From Eumeta japonica (Eukaryota > Arthropoda > Insecta > Lepidoptera > Psychidae): 64,000 nt of DNA. Within the stretch, counting starts at the first letter, position 1; each line of letters starts with the position of its first letter. The DNA is taken from assembly GCA_005406025.1 (NCBI GenBank), contig BGZK01000484.1, positions 62,001-126,000 of the forward strand, in the 5' to 3' direction. The notes beneath the pieces are model-generated. The model had not been told where the DNA came from, did no database searches, and was given only the letters and a program-made list of their open reading frames with translations. Both the position numbers and the translations under genes were made by a program. Positions 23,991 through 36,179 of this stretch are shown one piece after another.

Positions 23991-26100
23991 TGATGGCCTA
24001 TACTATCTATTACCTATCCCTACTCCACTTTTTTGGATTATGGTTGCACATATACCAGCTGGCTGTATACTCTAGTCACTTGTAACCCAAACTAGATCTT
24101 ACTATCTCCTCATATAATTAACCTTTCTTCGGTGTATCGGGACTTGTCTCTTTCAGTCGTTACGACTAGCTTAAGGTTGAGTGATTGGTGGCTACACAGA
24201 TCTGTTTACAAATCGAAATGTATATCAAAATAATTTAATTTTAAACTTGGAGGTACAGTATTGGCTACAACAAACGGTTTGTGATGTGTTTATTGCCAGG
24301 TTTCCAAGTTTAAAAATCAAGCAAAAGTGCGCAAAATTTGAGTGGTTACTCAATTTTAAATATATATATATATAAATTGTGATTTTATAACATGTGCAGC
24401 ATCTCCCCAAAGCAGGATGCTATATGAAATCAACCTATGGAAAAAGACAAAGAAAACCACTCTGATGGTTTTGATATCGGACAGATTTCTTATATTTTTA
24501 TTTGCATCTGCAGCAGAGCTGGCCTTTTCGCCAACTCACCAATGTGAGGAACCCTTTGAACTTTATTTTATATAATGATTTCTAAGAATAAAATAGGATC
24601 AACAAGCTCTATTTCCCCTTTTTTTACTGAAATATCCTTTCTTATTAAAATTCTGTGTGAATTCTGTGATTTTTATAGATATTATTAAAAAATAAATAAG
24701 GATAATTCTATTAGTTACTTTCATCTACTGCCAATCAGGTAGTAGATGAAATTTGATATCGCAACCGTATCATTTTTGACGTTGATGTTTCGTCCTGTGG
24801 TCGACTTACAACCTGAAAATAACTTAATAATTAATTTATTTATTTTGGAGACGGACTCAGCTAAAGCAAGGAAAATGGAATATAAAATAACAAAAGCGAA
24901 AAACCAAAAAAAAGGTAATAAGAAATAACCAAACTCGACAATCATATTTTATCAACAAAGTATTGAATTGAAAAATGTGAAATTATGAAATTGATATAAA
25001 TTATTGATTTAATATAATGAGAAATTAAAATAAAAATTGATATGAAAAAAAAAACCAAAAATAGTACACATCTGATATATTTTTATACGACATGGACTCC
25101 AAAATAAAATTATTATTTCAAGGTTCATGAAGATTATTTTTATTTTAAAAAATTATTTTATGGTTTCAATAATTTCTTTGCGGAAATCATAAAAACGAAT
25201 TATAAAAAGACAAGTTTTAATTACGCCGATATAGCCTGTAATACCATTTATTTTTTTGTTCGCTCACTATTATCGTGCATTCCTCATTCCTACAACAGCA
25301 ATTGGTGAACTAGACGCATTCCAAAAAAATCTTTTTAGAACGAAGTCAGACTATAAAAATTCCCTAATCGTACTTGTACGATGGCGGTGTCTTACTTGTA
25401 AGAACTCACACTCACATATTAAAATGGAACTTTTAGTAAAAATTTCAAAGCAATCGGTAAAGAACTTTCTAAGATTTAAATTTGACAAAAGGAAGGTTTC
25501 CTTTGTTTTATATCTACTTTGATTTGATTTGATATGATCACTTTACTACTACTATTTTCCTAGGTGTTGTATTATATGCGTCATTGACAATTAATTTCAA
25601 AGTACACTCATTTCTTATTGTTATCATCTCCAGTTATTTTATCTATCTAGTATCAGTTATTATCTTCAGTTACATAGTTACTATTAATTTGCAGTTTCTT
25701 TAAATTCAACCATGGAATAAGTATCTACTCACCATTTTTTTTACATTCTTTACGCACATTAAAAGAAAATACGAACTCACCTCGGTGTCTGTCTGTCGAT
25801 TTGTCGGTCAGAATTTTCTTTGGAATTATTTTAAAATATGAATGTGAATTTAAACAAGTTACAATAGATAGGTATCCAAACACACACTTTAGGTTTGAAA
25901 TATAAATTTCAACTTAGAGGTTAAGCAATCGATGGTTCAGTAAGATATTAAAAACTGGAAAGCCTTTGACTATGCACTCTAACCCAAAACTTCCCAGAGC
26001 AAAATCCTTTGAAAGGTTGTAATCCGATCTTAATGAGCCAATTCTCATGGGAATTATTAGGTCGGGGAAAAAGTTTTTACGTATTTTATAAGTATAAAGT
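23991..26100. other. AT-rich intergenic DNA, nothing coding recognised
   Basis: Apart from the half-unit at 24843-24877, no structure stands out. The frame at 25256-25522 (88 codons) has no recognisable domain. Confidence 0.45.
24843..24877 (+). repeat. orphan half-unit of the fold-back repeat at 11.7 kb
   Basis: TTTTGGAGACGGACTCAGC followed by TAAAGCAAGG matches the end of unit one at 11726-11752 (TTTTTGAAGTCGGTTCCAGC then TAAAGCAAGG). Confidence 0.5.
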
Positions 26101-26104
26101 TACA

Positions 26105-26316
26105 GTAAGATATCAGAGACCGAAACAGAGACGGAAGTCGCAATAGAAGGTTAAATTGAAATCAGAATCGAGATTAGAAGCTGGATATGAATCTAATATA
26201 AACCTGGACTCGCATCAGAATCATAGTTAATAGCGTTATCGACAGATACATTATATGAATTAGAATAGAATTTGATTCTACATCAACGCGAACGAAAGCC
26301 GCAGGCGAAAGCTAAT
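26105..26316 (+). mobile_element. helitron-like end with degenerate GAATC-type array
   Basis: From 26105 to 26240 the sequence is a loose array of short words such as GAAATCAGAATCGAGATTAG, with a period near six. It is followed at 26284-26315 by ACGCGAACGAAAGCCGC and GGCGAAAGCTAAT. The second part is the GCG..CGAAGC.GCGGGC..GCTAGT end typical of non-autonomous lepidopteran helitrons that sit beside microsatellites. The same pairing of array plus end recurs, inverted, at 55604-55985. Identification of the type is from memory. Confidence 0.5.
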
Positions 26317-26734
26317 ATGTAGAGCATTAGTGAACTCCACGGTGTCTTTCCTAAGGCACCATGGAAAACAATGAGTGATCGTTCTGTTCGTACCATAAGT
26401 ACCAACATCTTGAAAACTGACATCGATGTCTTTCGAAAAGTACATACCACCGCTGATTACTATTAAGTCACTTTTCGTACCGCCTCCATCTGAGCACATG
26501 TCCTAGCACTCAAAACCGATGACGGGTTTGAGTTACAGGAGTTACAAAGGATATCGCTGTGTTTATAAATATTTACTAACACTGTCTCTGTTTATTATCA
26601 TGTTTTTTTTTTACGTTATGAAAACTATTATGGATAATTGACCGTGTTATTTCTAACACTTGCCCACACAAACTACTTGTCTACTTGAACTTTCACAATT
26701 ATTTTACGCTATCCCAATAACAATAGCTTACTAC

Positions 26735-26815
26735 AATAAGAAGCTTATCTATGTTATCAAGGACTACCCCGGTGCTTATAAAAGCAGCATATGAGATTGC
26801 GTGCCAGGTTACTTC
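26735..26815 (+). promoter_or_regulatory. possible TATA promoter with GATA-type sites
   Basis: TATAAAAG lies at 26777-26784. About 30 bp downstream is TTCAGG, close to an arthropod initiator. Upstream are CTTATCT and GTTATCAAGG, which fit GATA-factor sites. A frame of up to 73 codons starts at an ATG near 26832 but has no recognised product. The spacing is right for a promoter; transcription is unproven. Confidence 0.3.
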
Positions 26816-26819
26816 AGGC

Positions 26820-28055
26820 TTTTAAATGGACAATGAACCTTCAAGTTGACCGCTCCAGTTTTAACCTCTCAGCATTCCATCACAACCTACTTGCTGCTCG
26901 GCTCATTTTTGATTTTTTGATGAGGTATTTCCAAAGTGAAATTAGAGTGTTACAATATAGTATTACGATACCAGCTGCGGATTGCTTTTCCCTTTCCCTT
27001 CCCTTTTCCCATCACAAGCGAAAAATCTATGGGAAAAAATCGTTATCCTGATTAAGCAACAGCTTTGACCGTTTAACTTTTATTAAAGCGGCCAGCACCA
27101 ACGCCAAACTTGTTCAAGGTATACATGTATGCATACTCTATAAGTACTTAATGATTTTATCGACGCTTTCTTCAGCTGTACCAGTGGCTCTGAGCGCTCT
27201 GTGGCCGCCTTAACTTCCTTTAGATACAGCAGAAAAAAAAATAACGTGATCCTATATCTATTGATTTTATGACGTTATTTGAGACTAACCCCAAAAAAAG
27301 ATGTTGCTGTGATAGATTTCAACTCCACGTACAAACTTCCAACTATAAAAGATACGGTAATTTTTTTTTAAGATTGACACGATTGGTTAGTATGATTGAA
27401 GTTTCATATTTAGACCTATCATAACTACATATAATCCTCATATGGGTACACCACGCGTGACGGTCACTGCAGTGCAATGAGCATTGTAAGCGTTATTATT
27501 GATGTATGACATCGGTATAACTCAGGCTCAGCGATGTCTGATAATTGATATCATGCTTTGATGTGGACACCATGTAACTAGGAGGCTTACCTTAATTACA
27601 TACAATGCAATATGCATATCTTATACAATACATATAATAAAATTTTTACTTATTGATATATACATTTCGGAAATATTTAGGGAAAACTAATACAGGAGGA
27701 TGGATAAGAAAAATAGAAAACTGATAATTGGAACAGAAACTCAAACAATTATTTTCAAAATTTTTATCTCTTTGTATGTTTGTTTGTTCGCGCTTCACGC
27801 AAAAACTACTGCACAAATTGAACACCATTTTGACAAATGTGTTGTTGAAGGTCTTATTTAAAAAAAAAACAAAACATCTCGATACGCTATCTAGAATCCG
27901 AATTTTACAAAAAAAAATCTTAAACTGAAAACTATAAAATACAAAAAAAATATTTTTACAATTTAATGTCTTTATGATTTTAAATAACTTTATACTCTCT
28001 TTCACCTCTTCACGCCTCTAAAGAATGAGACAAGTTCAGGGCCGGGATCGAGATC
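26820..28055. other. AT-rich intergenic DNA, nothing firmly recognised
   Basis: Short frames (for example 27646-28005 on the minus strand) are rich in Phe, Lys and Asn and look like chance openings in AT-rich DNA. Confidence 0.45.
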
Positions 28056-28139
28056 ATGATGATATGTTATCATCAGTCTATACCATGTAGAAAATCATTC
28101 TACGTCCACGCGAGCGAAGCTGCGGGCGAACGCTAGTAA
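28056..28139 (+). mobile_element. helitron-like 3' end
   Basis: TCCACGCGAGCGAAGCTGCG followed by GGCGAACGCTAGT (about 28105-28137) is the best-preserved copy in the window of the GCTAGT-ending repeat. The rest of the element upstream is not delimited. Confidence 0.5.
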
Positions 28140-28350
28140 TGCAATAACACAGAACATGTTGATGCGGAAACAGCGACATTATCGTATGCCGTCGGGGCCC
28201 GGCCCGCTTTGATAAATCGCTGCCCATACGATCGGGCATCCTACTGGCATTTATCCACCTCCTCGACCCCATTAACCGCCGGTCGCCGGGGACGGAGTAG
28301 TGACACGAACACGGACCTACAACGTACCGGCCTCACGTCGTGCGGCTTAT
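28140..28350. other. GC-rich island of unknown role
   Basis: About 200 bp with many CpG and runs such as CGGGGCCCGGCCCGC, standing out from AT-rich flanks. A 100-codon frame (28209-28511) crosses it but becomes low-complexity after the island and has no recognisable domain. An old exon or a conserved non-coding block are both possible. Confidence 0.35.
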
Positions 28351-31300
28351 CTGGTTGTGGCAACACACACGAAAATGTAGTGCCTAATAATGACAAAAAG
28401 TCGTGTGGTGCACAGTCAAAGAGAATTTTTATTGATATTGAAATATGGAATGTTTCAAATCACGAAAAAAAAATTATCTGCGATAATAAATTTTATTTAT
28501 GTATTGCGTGAAATAGGGTGCAATTTAACTGTTTAAAAAAATTTGATGGTTTTTATTTTGTATTCGCTGTTTTCACCCATTTCAAAGACTTGGAACCTCT
28601 TCCACCATTTATTTTTATATTCACTTTTAACAAAAAGTCGCTTTTGAAATTAATATTGAGTTCCGCGTCCTCCTTTTAAAGGTTTTTAGCCCTAACCACA
28701 GGTTTAAAAGAAAATGGTGGAACAGGCCCTTAACCTGATAATTTGTAAAAAAATCTTACTCCAACCCTTCTCTCCTTTTGCTAGTCAAACGATCGTAAAT
28801 ATTTTTTTAAGGTTGAAGGTTACTATGCATTGCAGCAGAAAAAAAAATTATAATGAATTAAAAACATATTGCTATTTTAACACTGCTTCTTCTGACGAAT
28901 GGACAGACAGGTAACAAGGTAACACAAGTAATTAAATGAGGTCTGAAGCGTAGTGATGTTATATGTATTCACGGTTTAAACGCGGCATGAAGTCGGCTTA
29001 CTGCAGTCTTAGTTTGCGGTCGTCGGCTGCGTCAATGGTCTGAAAGGAAATGTATATACCAGTATGTGAATGCTCCTAATTTGCATGTATTTTCCAAATA
29101 AATTTTAAATTATTTATCAATTATAAATATATTTACAATACTATTTTTTATGAGCACTTATTGTAAATTGTAAACCATTAATGGCACGATCTACCATGTA
29201 TTACAATATTAATAAGACAATTTTTGAACTTGGGTCAAACCAAAATAATTTCCACATTATTCGTAAATTACACTCGTCCAGTTTTACCTTTGTATACCCA
29301 TTAACACAAAATAATTTTATGGTTTTTAACACAATTGATTTGTGTTACGATAATCCTTAGTTTTTATCTCCATCGACTAAATTTTTTCATATTCATCTAC
29401 CTAAATCATGTTTTGAGAACAAAGTATGGGTGCGATCACAATCGCAAATGGAACTTGAAATGGATCTGGCACGTGACTGAAAGTTGGAGCTCAAGCGTGA
29501 CTGACAAACAAACAAAGTCGGCAGACACGTCGAAAAGAATAACAGGACTTATGTTTTCGCAGGCAGAGCCACAAACAATGGTATTAAACATATTAAGTAT
29601 TTTTAAAACCGAGTTAAAACAATTTTTTGAGGATCTCTTTTGTTGTTTATAATAACTGATTACTGGAATAATGGAATCTGCTTTGAAAAGTTCTTACTTA
29701 CTTAGAAGATTAATATATTTCCAGAACGAACGTAGTCATCGAAAACAAATAGGGGATGTTTCAAAAAACTCACTTTATTTTGCACCTCTGTCAGTAGACT
29801 ACTCATAAAATCTCGTAGAGCACACAAAACTAAATTCATGAGCGCGCTTAGAGGCATCACGAGACAAGGTGTTAGGCACATGTTTACTTTTAGTTAATTA
29901 AACCTCCGCCCTCCGCATAAGGTAACGGGCTCATTTCTCTAATAACTAAAGGGATTTTAAAGGGCGCCGCAAAATTTTCACTTCCCACGCTGAGTAAATT
30001 TATGTAACCTTCTGTGTAAATCTCGTCATGCATATTGTTGTTCGTCCAGTTTGTTAGCAGTATGCTCAATACGCAAATGTTTCGGTAATAACGCGTAGGG
30101 TTGTTCCTTTGGCTTTTAATGAAACTTAGGGACGTAATCGAGGGCTTTATGGTATTGAAATTACCAGGGTTTACTTTAATAGATAAATATATTTTTGAAA
30201 TATGATATAATCTGAATTAACAAATAAATAATTAATTTTAATAAATAAATAATTAACTTTTAGTTTTTATCGCAATACCGTTTGCAAAATTCTCTTGCCT
30301 CGCCGCTGACAATATCTCAATCGCATTCGGAGTTCCATTTTCACGTGCGACACCTACTCGGTGTAGTTAAGTTCTTCCCTTTTGCCAGAAAAATTAATTA
30401 ATGTTACAGTAGACGCACTTTTCCCTTCCCAAAGCACCTACTCTGTCTATTTAGTGTGGTATACGATTTTTCAAAATATTATATGTACAGTGTACAAACA
30501 TTAGCCCGGACAAACAAACAGACAATCGAATAAACATACCAGTATTCGAAAAATGCATTTTTCAATTTTAATGACGCGTAAATAACTATCCATGCTTAAC
30601 AAAAAACAGTCATTTCGAAATAACAGGCACTTAATTTTTCATTTATCTAGATAAATGAACTTAAAATCATTAATAACGAAGATTTAAGATATGTAGAGCT
30701 CATATTCTTCATCTTTCAATAAAGTAATACATTAATAGATCCAAAATTATTTTGGCGCCGCGAGGGTCTGCGCGTAGTTCGTGGTTCGAAGAACTAGAAA
30801 GGTTCGTAAAACTTGGAGAGTTCAAAAATTACAATTCTGTTCTCACTTTTCGCAGTCCGTGCTCGGCCATTCCTTTATGCCTACTGATTTCATGAATCGG
30901 CAAATCTGTTATACAGAGATATATATATTCTATGGTGAAGCAATATAATCGAAAATACTTTAGATTCAAATACAGACGATCAACATTCTCTGCCTTGCTC
31001 GAATTCTTCGAAGGCCTGATCTGCCCGTTGCAGGCGAATTATTAAATTGTTCTGTGGCTGACGCTCACTATCACGCCACCAACAGAATTACAAGGTTTTT
31101 AGTAGTTTCCGATCCCCTTTTGTTTTTTTTTGTATGTTCATAGTTCTTAAAAATCATGAACATCGTTAAAAATAAATCATGTATGTGTAAAAATACAAAA
31201 AGGAAACATGGTACTTTATATGCAGAAAATAATATTAGGAATGTATATTCTTTATCTATTACATCATTTATTAAATTTAACAATGTTCAAATGGTTCTTT

Positions 31301-32550
31301 TTTTTTTTGAGCAGGGTGTGATTTTTTATACCTTTAAAAATTTTTAATACTTTTGAACAATTCCATGTCCCCATAGAAAGGTGTTTCCTCAGCTTTTTTG
31401 GTTTTTGTTTTATTTTTGCGCTATCAGAATAACTGTAATAGATATTAATAAGCCTTTTCTACTTTGCGACCTAAAAGAGATTAAAATGAAAAGCACATTA
31501 CCACGCACCCGTGCGAGTTCGTAATGTGAGGCTATAACCAACTAAAACGTCCTTCTAAAGAAATTTTATTCCGGTCGTGCTATTGGCTTTAAATCTTCGC
31601 TAGCTTCACTGTACGCGACCGGATAGCACAGAGGTGCTGACGGAGCATGGTCATGCCCCACGATCACCCATGGGCCTGTGAGTAGTCGTTAAGAGATCCT
31701 CTTGGCCTGTGACGTCACTGTGACGCAAGCACGTATTGGACCCATTTATGTGCCCGACCGTTAAGTCGTAACGACTTTGGGAGTCCTGTTCTCAAACGTC
31801 TTCCTTATTTTTTTTTCACCAGCCGTTTGACGTCAACAGTGAATGCAAAAGGCGAATATGTTAATACATTCTTTAAGCTAGGGATAATGAGGTGGGTAAG
31901 CGGGGCCTCATTGGACACAGCTGGAGAGAGGAGCGCGCTTAATTAACTTTCCAACAATGATGAAGAAACACTTGGTGGGACCTTCATGAATTTAGAGACA
32001 GTAGAAAATTCAAAGTCCACATCAAGTCAAAGCATCAAACTGAGTGCTATTATAATGGAATTCATTTGTGACGAATGTATTCGCGACGGAAGAAAGTGTC
32101 CATTAAAAAAAAAAGATATTTTATTAGCGTGTAATCAATAATGTTTATTTCGCATGTAGATCAAATAAATTAACCACATCGAATCGCATTGAATTTGTCA
32201 CTGATTTGTTTTGCATGGCACGTATTTTTGACTTGCTAATCGCAAAATTACATCCAATAGGAAAACAATGCTATCTGAAAACTTTTTACTACAATTAATG
32301 CATTGGTTGTACCGTAGATGCGTGTACAAATCCTTTATTTGATGCATTATGTTGATGGTAAAGAAACCATCTTAAGCCTATATCGTGCACACTCTAAAAT
32401 AAAACATCGAATAATAAAAACCCGCCAAGTGTATCGGGTTCGCGTTAACGATTCAGAACTGAGTGCAAAAAAATATATTCATAAATCCACAACGCTATTA
32501 TAGTTTGTGGAGAAACGAAACTTTTGGCGTGCAATTAGTCTGACACAATT
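28351..32550. other. intergenic DNA, no gene recognised
   Basis: This 4.2 kb lies downstream of kinase gene 1. A frame of 105 codons at 29335-29652 has no known domain. At 30480-30560 an ACAAACAAACAGACAATCG tract may be a decayed SINE-like tail. A less AT-rich stretch at 31560-31800 (with TGACGTCACTGTGACG) is not assigned to anything I know. Confidence 0.45.
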
Positions 32551-32556
32551 GATTCT

Positions 32557-32562
32557 TTTATT
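32557..32562 (-). promoter_or_regulatory. polyadenylation signal AATAAA, kinase gene 1
   Basis: AATAAA on the minus strand about 90 bp after the stop codon of the kinase at 32651-33859. A second AATAAA is closer to the stop, near 32630. Confidence 0.55.
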
Positions 32563-32650
32563 CTTTATGCTTTTACAAAAACACTGCAAACGATTAAATA
32601 TCATAACGTAGTGATATCAATGGAAGTATGTTTATTTTCTTTCTACAAAA

Positions 32651-33859
32651 TTATTTTATAAAACCAAAATGGACGTAATCGGTGACCATATCGTTAACGC
32701 GAGTTCTGTAATCTTCGTTGATAATATCAAAGTTCTTCGGATACTTTCCAGCAAAAATTTCATATAATTCTATCACTTCATCCGATGTAAAAACTGGTAA
32801 AACCAAAATATCCAAAGTTAATCCGATGATTGCTTGTTCTCGAATTTCAGTTTTTAGTTCTTCTAGAGTACAATATTTATTGACATCTATGCCAGCAAAC
32901 GATAAGAATTCTGACAATGACTCGTGGTAAACATCTAGAAGTTTCCAGAAATGATTGCGTCGAAGTTTAGTGTCGGACGACAAAGCAATCAAATAAAAGA
33001 AATCGTTGGCCAAAGACATATATCGGCTGTTTTGAAAGTCCAATGGTATAGCCTTTATTGGTTTGTTATCCTTATACTTGAACAATAAATTATTAGCCCA
33101 ATAGTCACCATGGCATATACACCTTTTGTGGCCGCTTTCGAAAAAATGTTTTAAAACAACTCCTGGATTTTCTCCGATAGCTTTTCTAACCATTTCTACA
33201 TGATCATTATTTTTAATGGCACTTAAATACTTATTCATAGCTTTTTTACCAAACTCAAGAATACCAGAACAATTATATTCCAATGACGATATGAAAAATG
33301 TGTCTCCAAGTTGTGGACATATCTGCTCAAATTGACTTTTATTGTGCTCTTCTAATACATAAGAGAGACCGTGTAGATGGCCAAGTACTTTCAAAGATAT
33401 TTCAAAATGTTCGTAATCTATTAAAGACGTTGCGCACATGCTGTAATCTCGTGCTTTCAAATTCTCTAATATTATTATTTCATCATAATATTCATTCTTC
33501 GCTGCAAAACATCTCGCGAATTCACATTTCAAACTATCTGGAATCTTAAATTTCTTCTGCAATTCGGTGTATATTGGAACAATTTGTGAATAATACAATA
33601 TTTCCCTGTTAAACAACAGCGTGGTTGGCATATACTTGCGAATTTCTTCTTGTCTTGGAGCGCATTTGATTATCACATCGATTTCATGTTCACTTCCATC
33701 TTTCTCTCCTGACACCAAGCCCCGCATCATGAGTCCGACATAACCATCGCCCTTTTTGGAACCGCTTTCTAATTTGATATCAATATTTTCAAAAGATCCG
33801 TCCGATAATATTTTCCTTGTTCTCTCTTTTACGGCCTCCGCAATCTCAGTGTGCTCCAT
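32651..33859 (-). CDS. EcKinase-like protein (ecdysteroid 22-kinase family), single exon
   Basis: The 402-residue product is a full-length member of the EcKinase/CHK-kinase-like family, small-molecule kinases that phosphorylate ecdysteroids (C-22 hydroxyl in the characterised silkworm enzyme) and possibly dietary toxins. Seen here: a glycine-rich ESGSKKGDGY near residues 31-40, the ATP-binding lysine K65 in VIIKC, ENLKARDY, the catalytic loop HGDYWANN at 250-257, metal-binding DFQ at 274-276, and a complete C-terminal helical half ending VHFGFIK. It has no signal peptide or membrane segment, so it is probably cytosolic. The start is the ATG at 33859 because GTTAAGATGGA around it is also found at the start of the copy at 58337. 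An in-frame ATG at 33886 would add nine residues. No intron is present, unlike its relatives. The substrate is not known. Confidence 0.93.
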   Translation of the reverse strand: MEHTEIAEAVKERTRKILSDGSFENIDIKLESGSKKGDGYVGLMMRGLVSGEKDGSEHEIDVIIKCAPRQEEIRKYMPTTLLFNREILYYSQIVPIYTELQKKFKIPDSLKCEFARCFAAKNEYYDEIIILENLKARDYSMCATSLIDYEHFEISLKVLGHLHGLSYVLEEHNKSQFEQICPQLGDTFFISSLEYNCSGILEFGKKAMNKYLSAIKNNDHVEMVRKAIGENPGVVLKHFFESGHKRCICHGDYWANNLLFKYKDNKPIKAIPLDFQNSRYMSLANDFFYLIALSSDTKLRRNHFWKLLDVYHESLSEFLSFAGIDVNKYCTLEELKTEIREQAIIGLTLDILVLPVFTSDEVIELYEIFAGKYPKNFDIINEDYRTRVNDMVTDYVHFGFIK

Positions 33860-34194
33860 CTTAACAGCGGCTAACTGCAACGCCATTACGGAATATGTAC
33901 AGCCGAGTATTTGTAACACTTTATCTCAATCTTTATGTATTTACTAAATATTAACCCCGCAACGGTAGATTGAATATAACAACGACTTCTAGATATGTCT
34001 TATACACAATATTCCTTTGACATACAACAAAGCTGTTCTAAGGATTAATATGATTTTGAAAAATGAAATATGGTACTTAAAATCGATTTTTCAAATTTCA
34101 ACGAAGAAAAAATAGAGCATATGCCATTCTTAATGCAGATATTCGTTTCCTATTATATATTTTAATGGGATGATATAAAAAGAATATTTTGAAC

Positions 34195-34375
34195 GTACTC
34201 ATACCTCTACTATATGTGTATACATTATACGCGCATGTACGCATGTGTGTGTTATGTGCCCGCGTGTTCGTGTATGTGTCTCGTTCGTTCTCTCTATCTT
34301 ACCTTCGCTGCGCGCGCGAATGTATTTTTGTGTGCATTCGTGCGTCCGTGCATCCGTGTGAGCATAAGCGAAATA
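34195..34375. repeat. alternating purine-pyrimidine tract
   Basis: This stretch is dominated by TG, CG and TA steps (for example GCGCATGTACGCATGTGTGT and CTGCGCGCGCGAATGT). It lies about 340-515 bp upstream of kinase gene 1. It is low-complexity and Z-DNA-prone; any promoter effect is speculation. Confidence 0.6.
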
Positions 34376-34379
34376 TAAC

Positions 34380-35740
34380 GTTTTAATGGATTAATTATTT
34401 ATATCTAACTAGCATTGGAAGGGGTCTTAAACGGTTAGTTAATTTTAAACATATACATATACAAAAAATTGCGAAGTCTTTTCAATGTAACTTTTAATCT
34501 GAACGACTGATAAACACCAATAATTGTAGTAAACTCTATTCTTCAATAAAATACGTAAACCTTCTTGAAATCGGTCAATTTTATCGAGAAAAATCATTAA
34601 AGAATATTTTTTATAAAACTTCTAAACAGATTAATTGATTAAAATCACACGCCAAGTGGATCCGAATCCGAATAGATTTTGTATTCTCCAAAAAATATCA
34701 GTGGAGGAAAAACATAATTTTTTTGTATATCTTTCAAAGTAATAAAATGTTAAAATTGAATGCAACATATTTCTGATGTTCGATTTCGAATAATATATTA
34801 TTGCACATCGTATACATGACGTGGGAAGTACGAAATTGACCTATAGACTTGAATGTTTTTATTTTTTTTTTTTTATTTACTTAAGAATATATCTTTATTA
34901 AAATGAAACGTAACCACTGGACAGTTGAATATTAAGATATTTAATTGGTATCAACATGCATGCATTTATTTACATTTCATGATAACGTAAAAAAATTGAA
35001 TCCCCACGTTTGCTTAGTACGATACTCACAAGAGAAAATGGTCGCCCGTGGGAAACAGATTAGCTGTTATCATACAACATATAAATCAGAAACGAGTTCA
35101 GACTGTTTGTTAGGAAGTTGTTATCACTCTTTTAGATGACTTTGCGCAAATAGCAAATAAACGAAGTGTCTCAACATCTTATCGTACAACATACCATTGT
35201 ATTTGATTGCCATGGCTTACAGTTAAGTAGCATCTTTATATTATATACTGCATTAAATGGATATTTTTTCTGTTGTAAGACTTTTTATAACGCCGTTTTT
35301 TTTTTTCATTAATATTTTTTGCACTATCACTTATATTCTATTCTTTTAGGCTACAACATTATTTTTATAGACTGTTGATTACCTTCCTCTGATCCACATA
35401 ATTCTATCATTCATTTTTCACTAAATTGATTCCGTTTTAATATTCTTAATACAAAATTTGACATATAACTATGTTATTTTCAATATCGTCCATGTTTAAA
35501 ATGTGATTTATTATCGAGCGTTTGGACACTAACCCAGTATTAAACTTTCATAATTACCACGTTTCGTTGATTTTTTATTTCAACTTCTTCAGACAAGCTT
35601 TAGTAATATAAAACAACACCATACTATTCGATTTTTTTTGAATATTTGTATTTCTATAAAAGATTGAGTCCTCAAAAGTGCGAAACACCTAATACGGGCC
35701 TTGCATATTACGAGTTTGATATTAGTTTACATTTTGCGCC
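34380..35740. other. AT-rich intergenic DNA, nothing recognised
   Basis: Contains a long T run near 34862-34880. No gene, RNA or transposon domain is seen. Confidence 0.45.
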
Positions 35741-35744
35741 AATG

Positions 35745-35885
35745 GACACGCCCATGGATATACGATTGATCGATACTAGTGTACGATCATATTGTCAATT
35801 TCGATCCCAATACCGCTACTGCTCTCAATTTCAATTCGATTCCGGTGTTGGTTTCGAATCCGTATTCGATTTTGATCCCCTGATC
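35745..35885. repeat. degenerate hexamer-like array (CGATTC / TTCGAAT words)
   Basis: Words such as TTCGATCCC, CAATTTCAATTCGATTCCGG and TTCGAATCCGTATTCGATTT recur with a period near six. The composition matches the arrays at 26105-26240 and 55670-55980. No GCTAGT end was found beside this copy. Confidence 0.5.
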
Positions 35886-36179
35886 ATGCATTTAACATAA
35901 TAAAATATGGTTGCTATATTAATCGAGATAATATAGCTTTTTATTAGTAATATAATCTTCAAAACCAAATCCAAACTTTACCTTGTACAAAATGATTTAG
36001 ATTTTTTGATATTACTGTTGACAAAAATACTACTTACTGATCACATCGACGTATCTGCATTCCCTTCCTTTGGTAAAAACCATTTTATTGTGATTTTTTT
36101 AGACTATTTGTGAAGTAGGTACATTTGAACAATATTTGAATGGAAAACTAATCCCATCAAATTTGATTATTATAAACTC

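Noticed and set aside
27646..28005. 119-codon minus-strand open frame
   Set aside because: It is dominated by Phe, Asn, Lys and Ile, as expected by chance in AT-rich DNA, has no domain, and its opposite strand is also open for 66 codons.
28209..28511. 100-codon frame across a GC-rich island
   Set aside because: Only the first half has coding-like composition; the rest is AT-rich filler. No known domain. Kept only as a GC-rich island.
29335..29652. 105-codon plus-strand open frame
   Set aside because: No recognisable domain and no gene context. The frame does not start at a convincing ATG.
32318..32503. 61-codon frame just downstream of kinase gene 1
   Set aside because: It lies past the poly(A) signals, is short, and has no domain.
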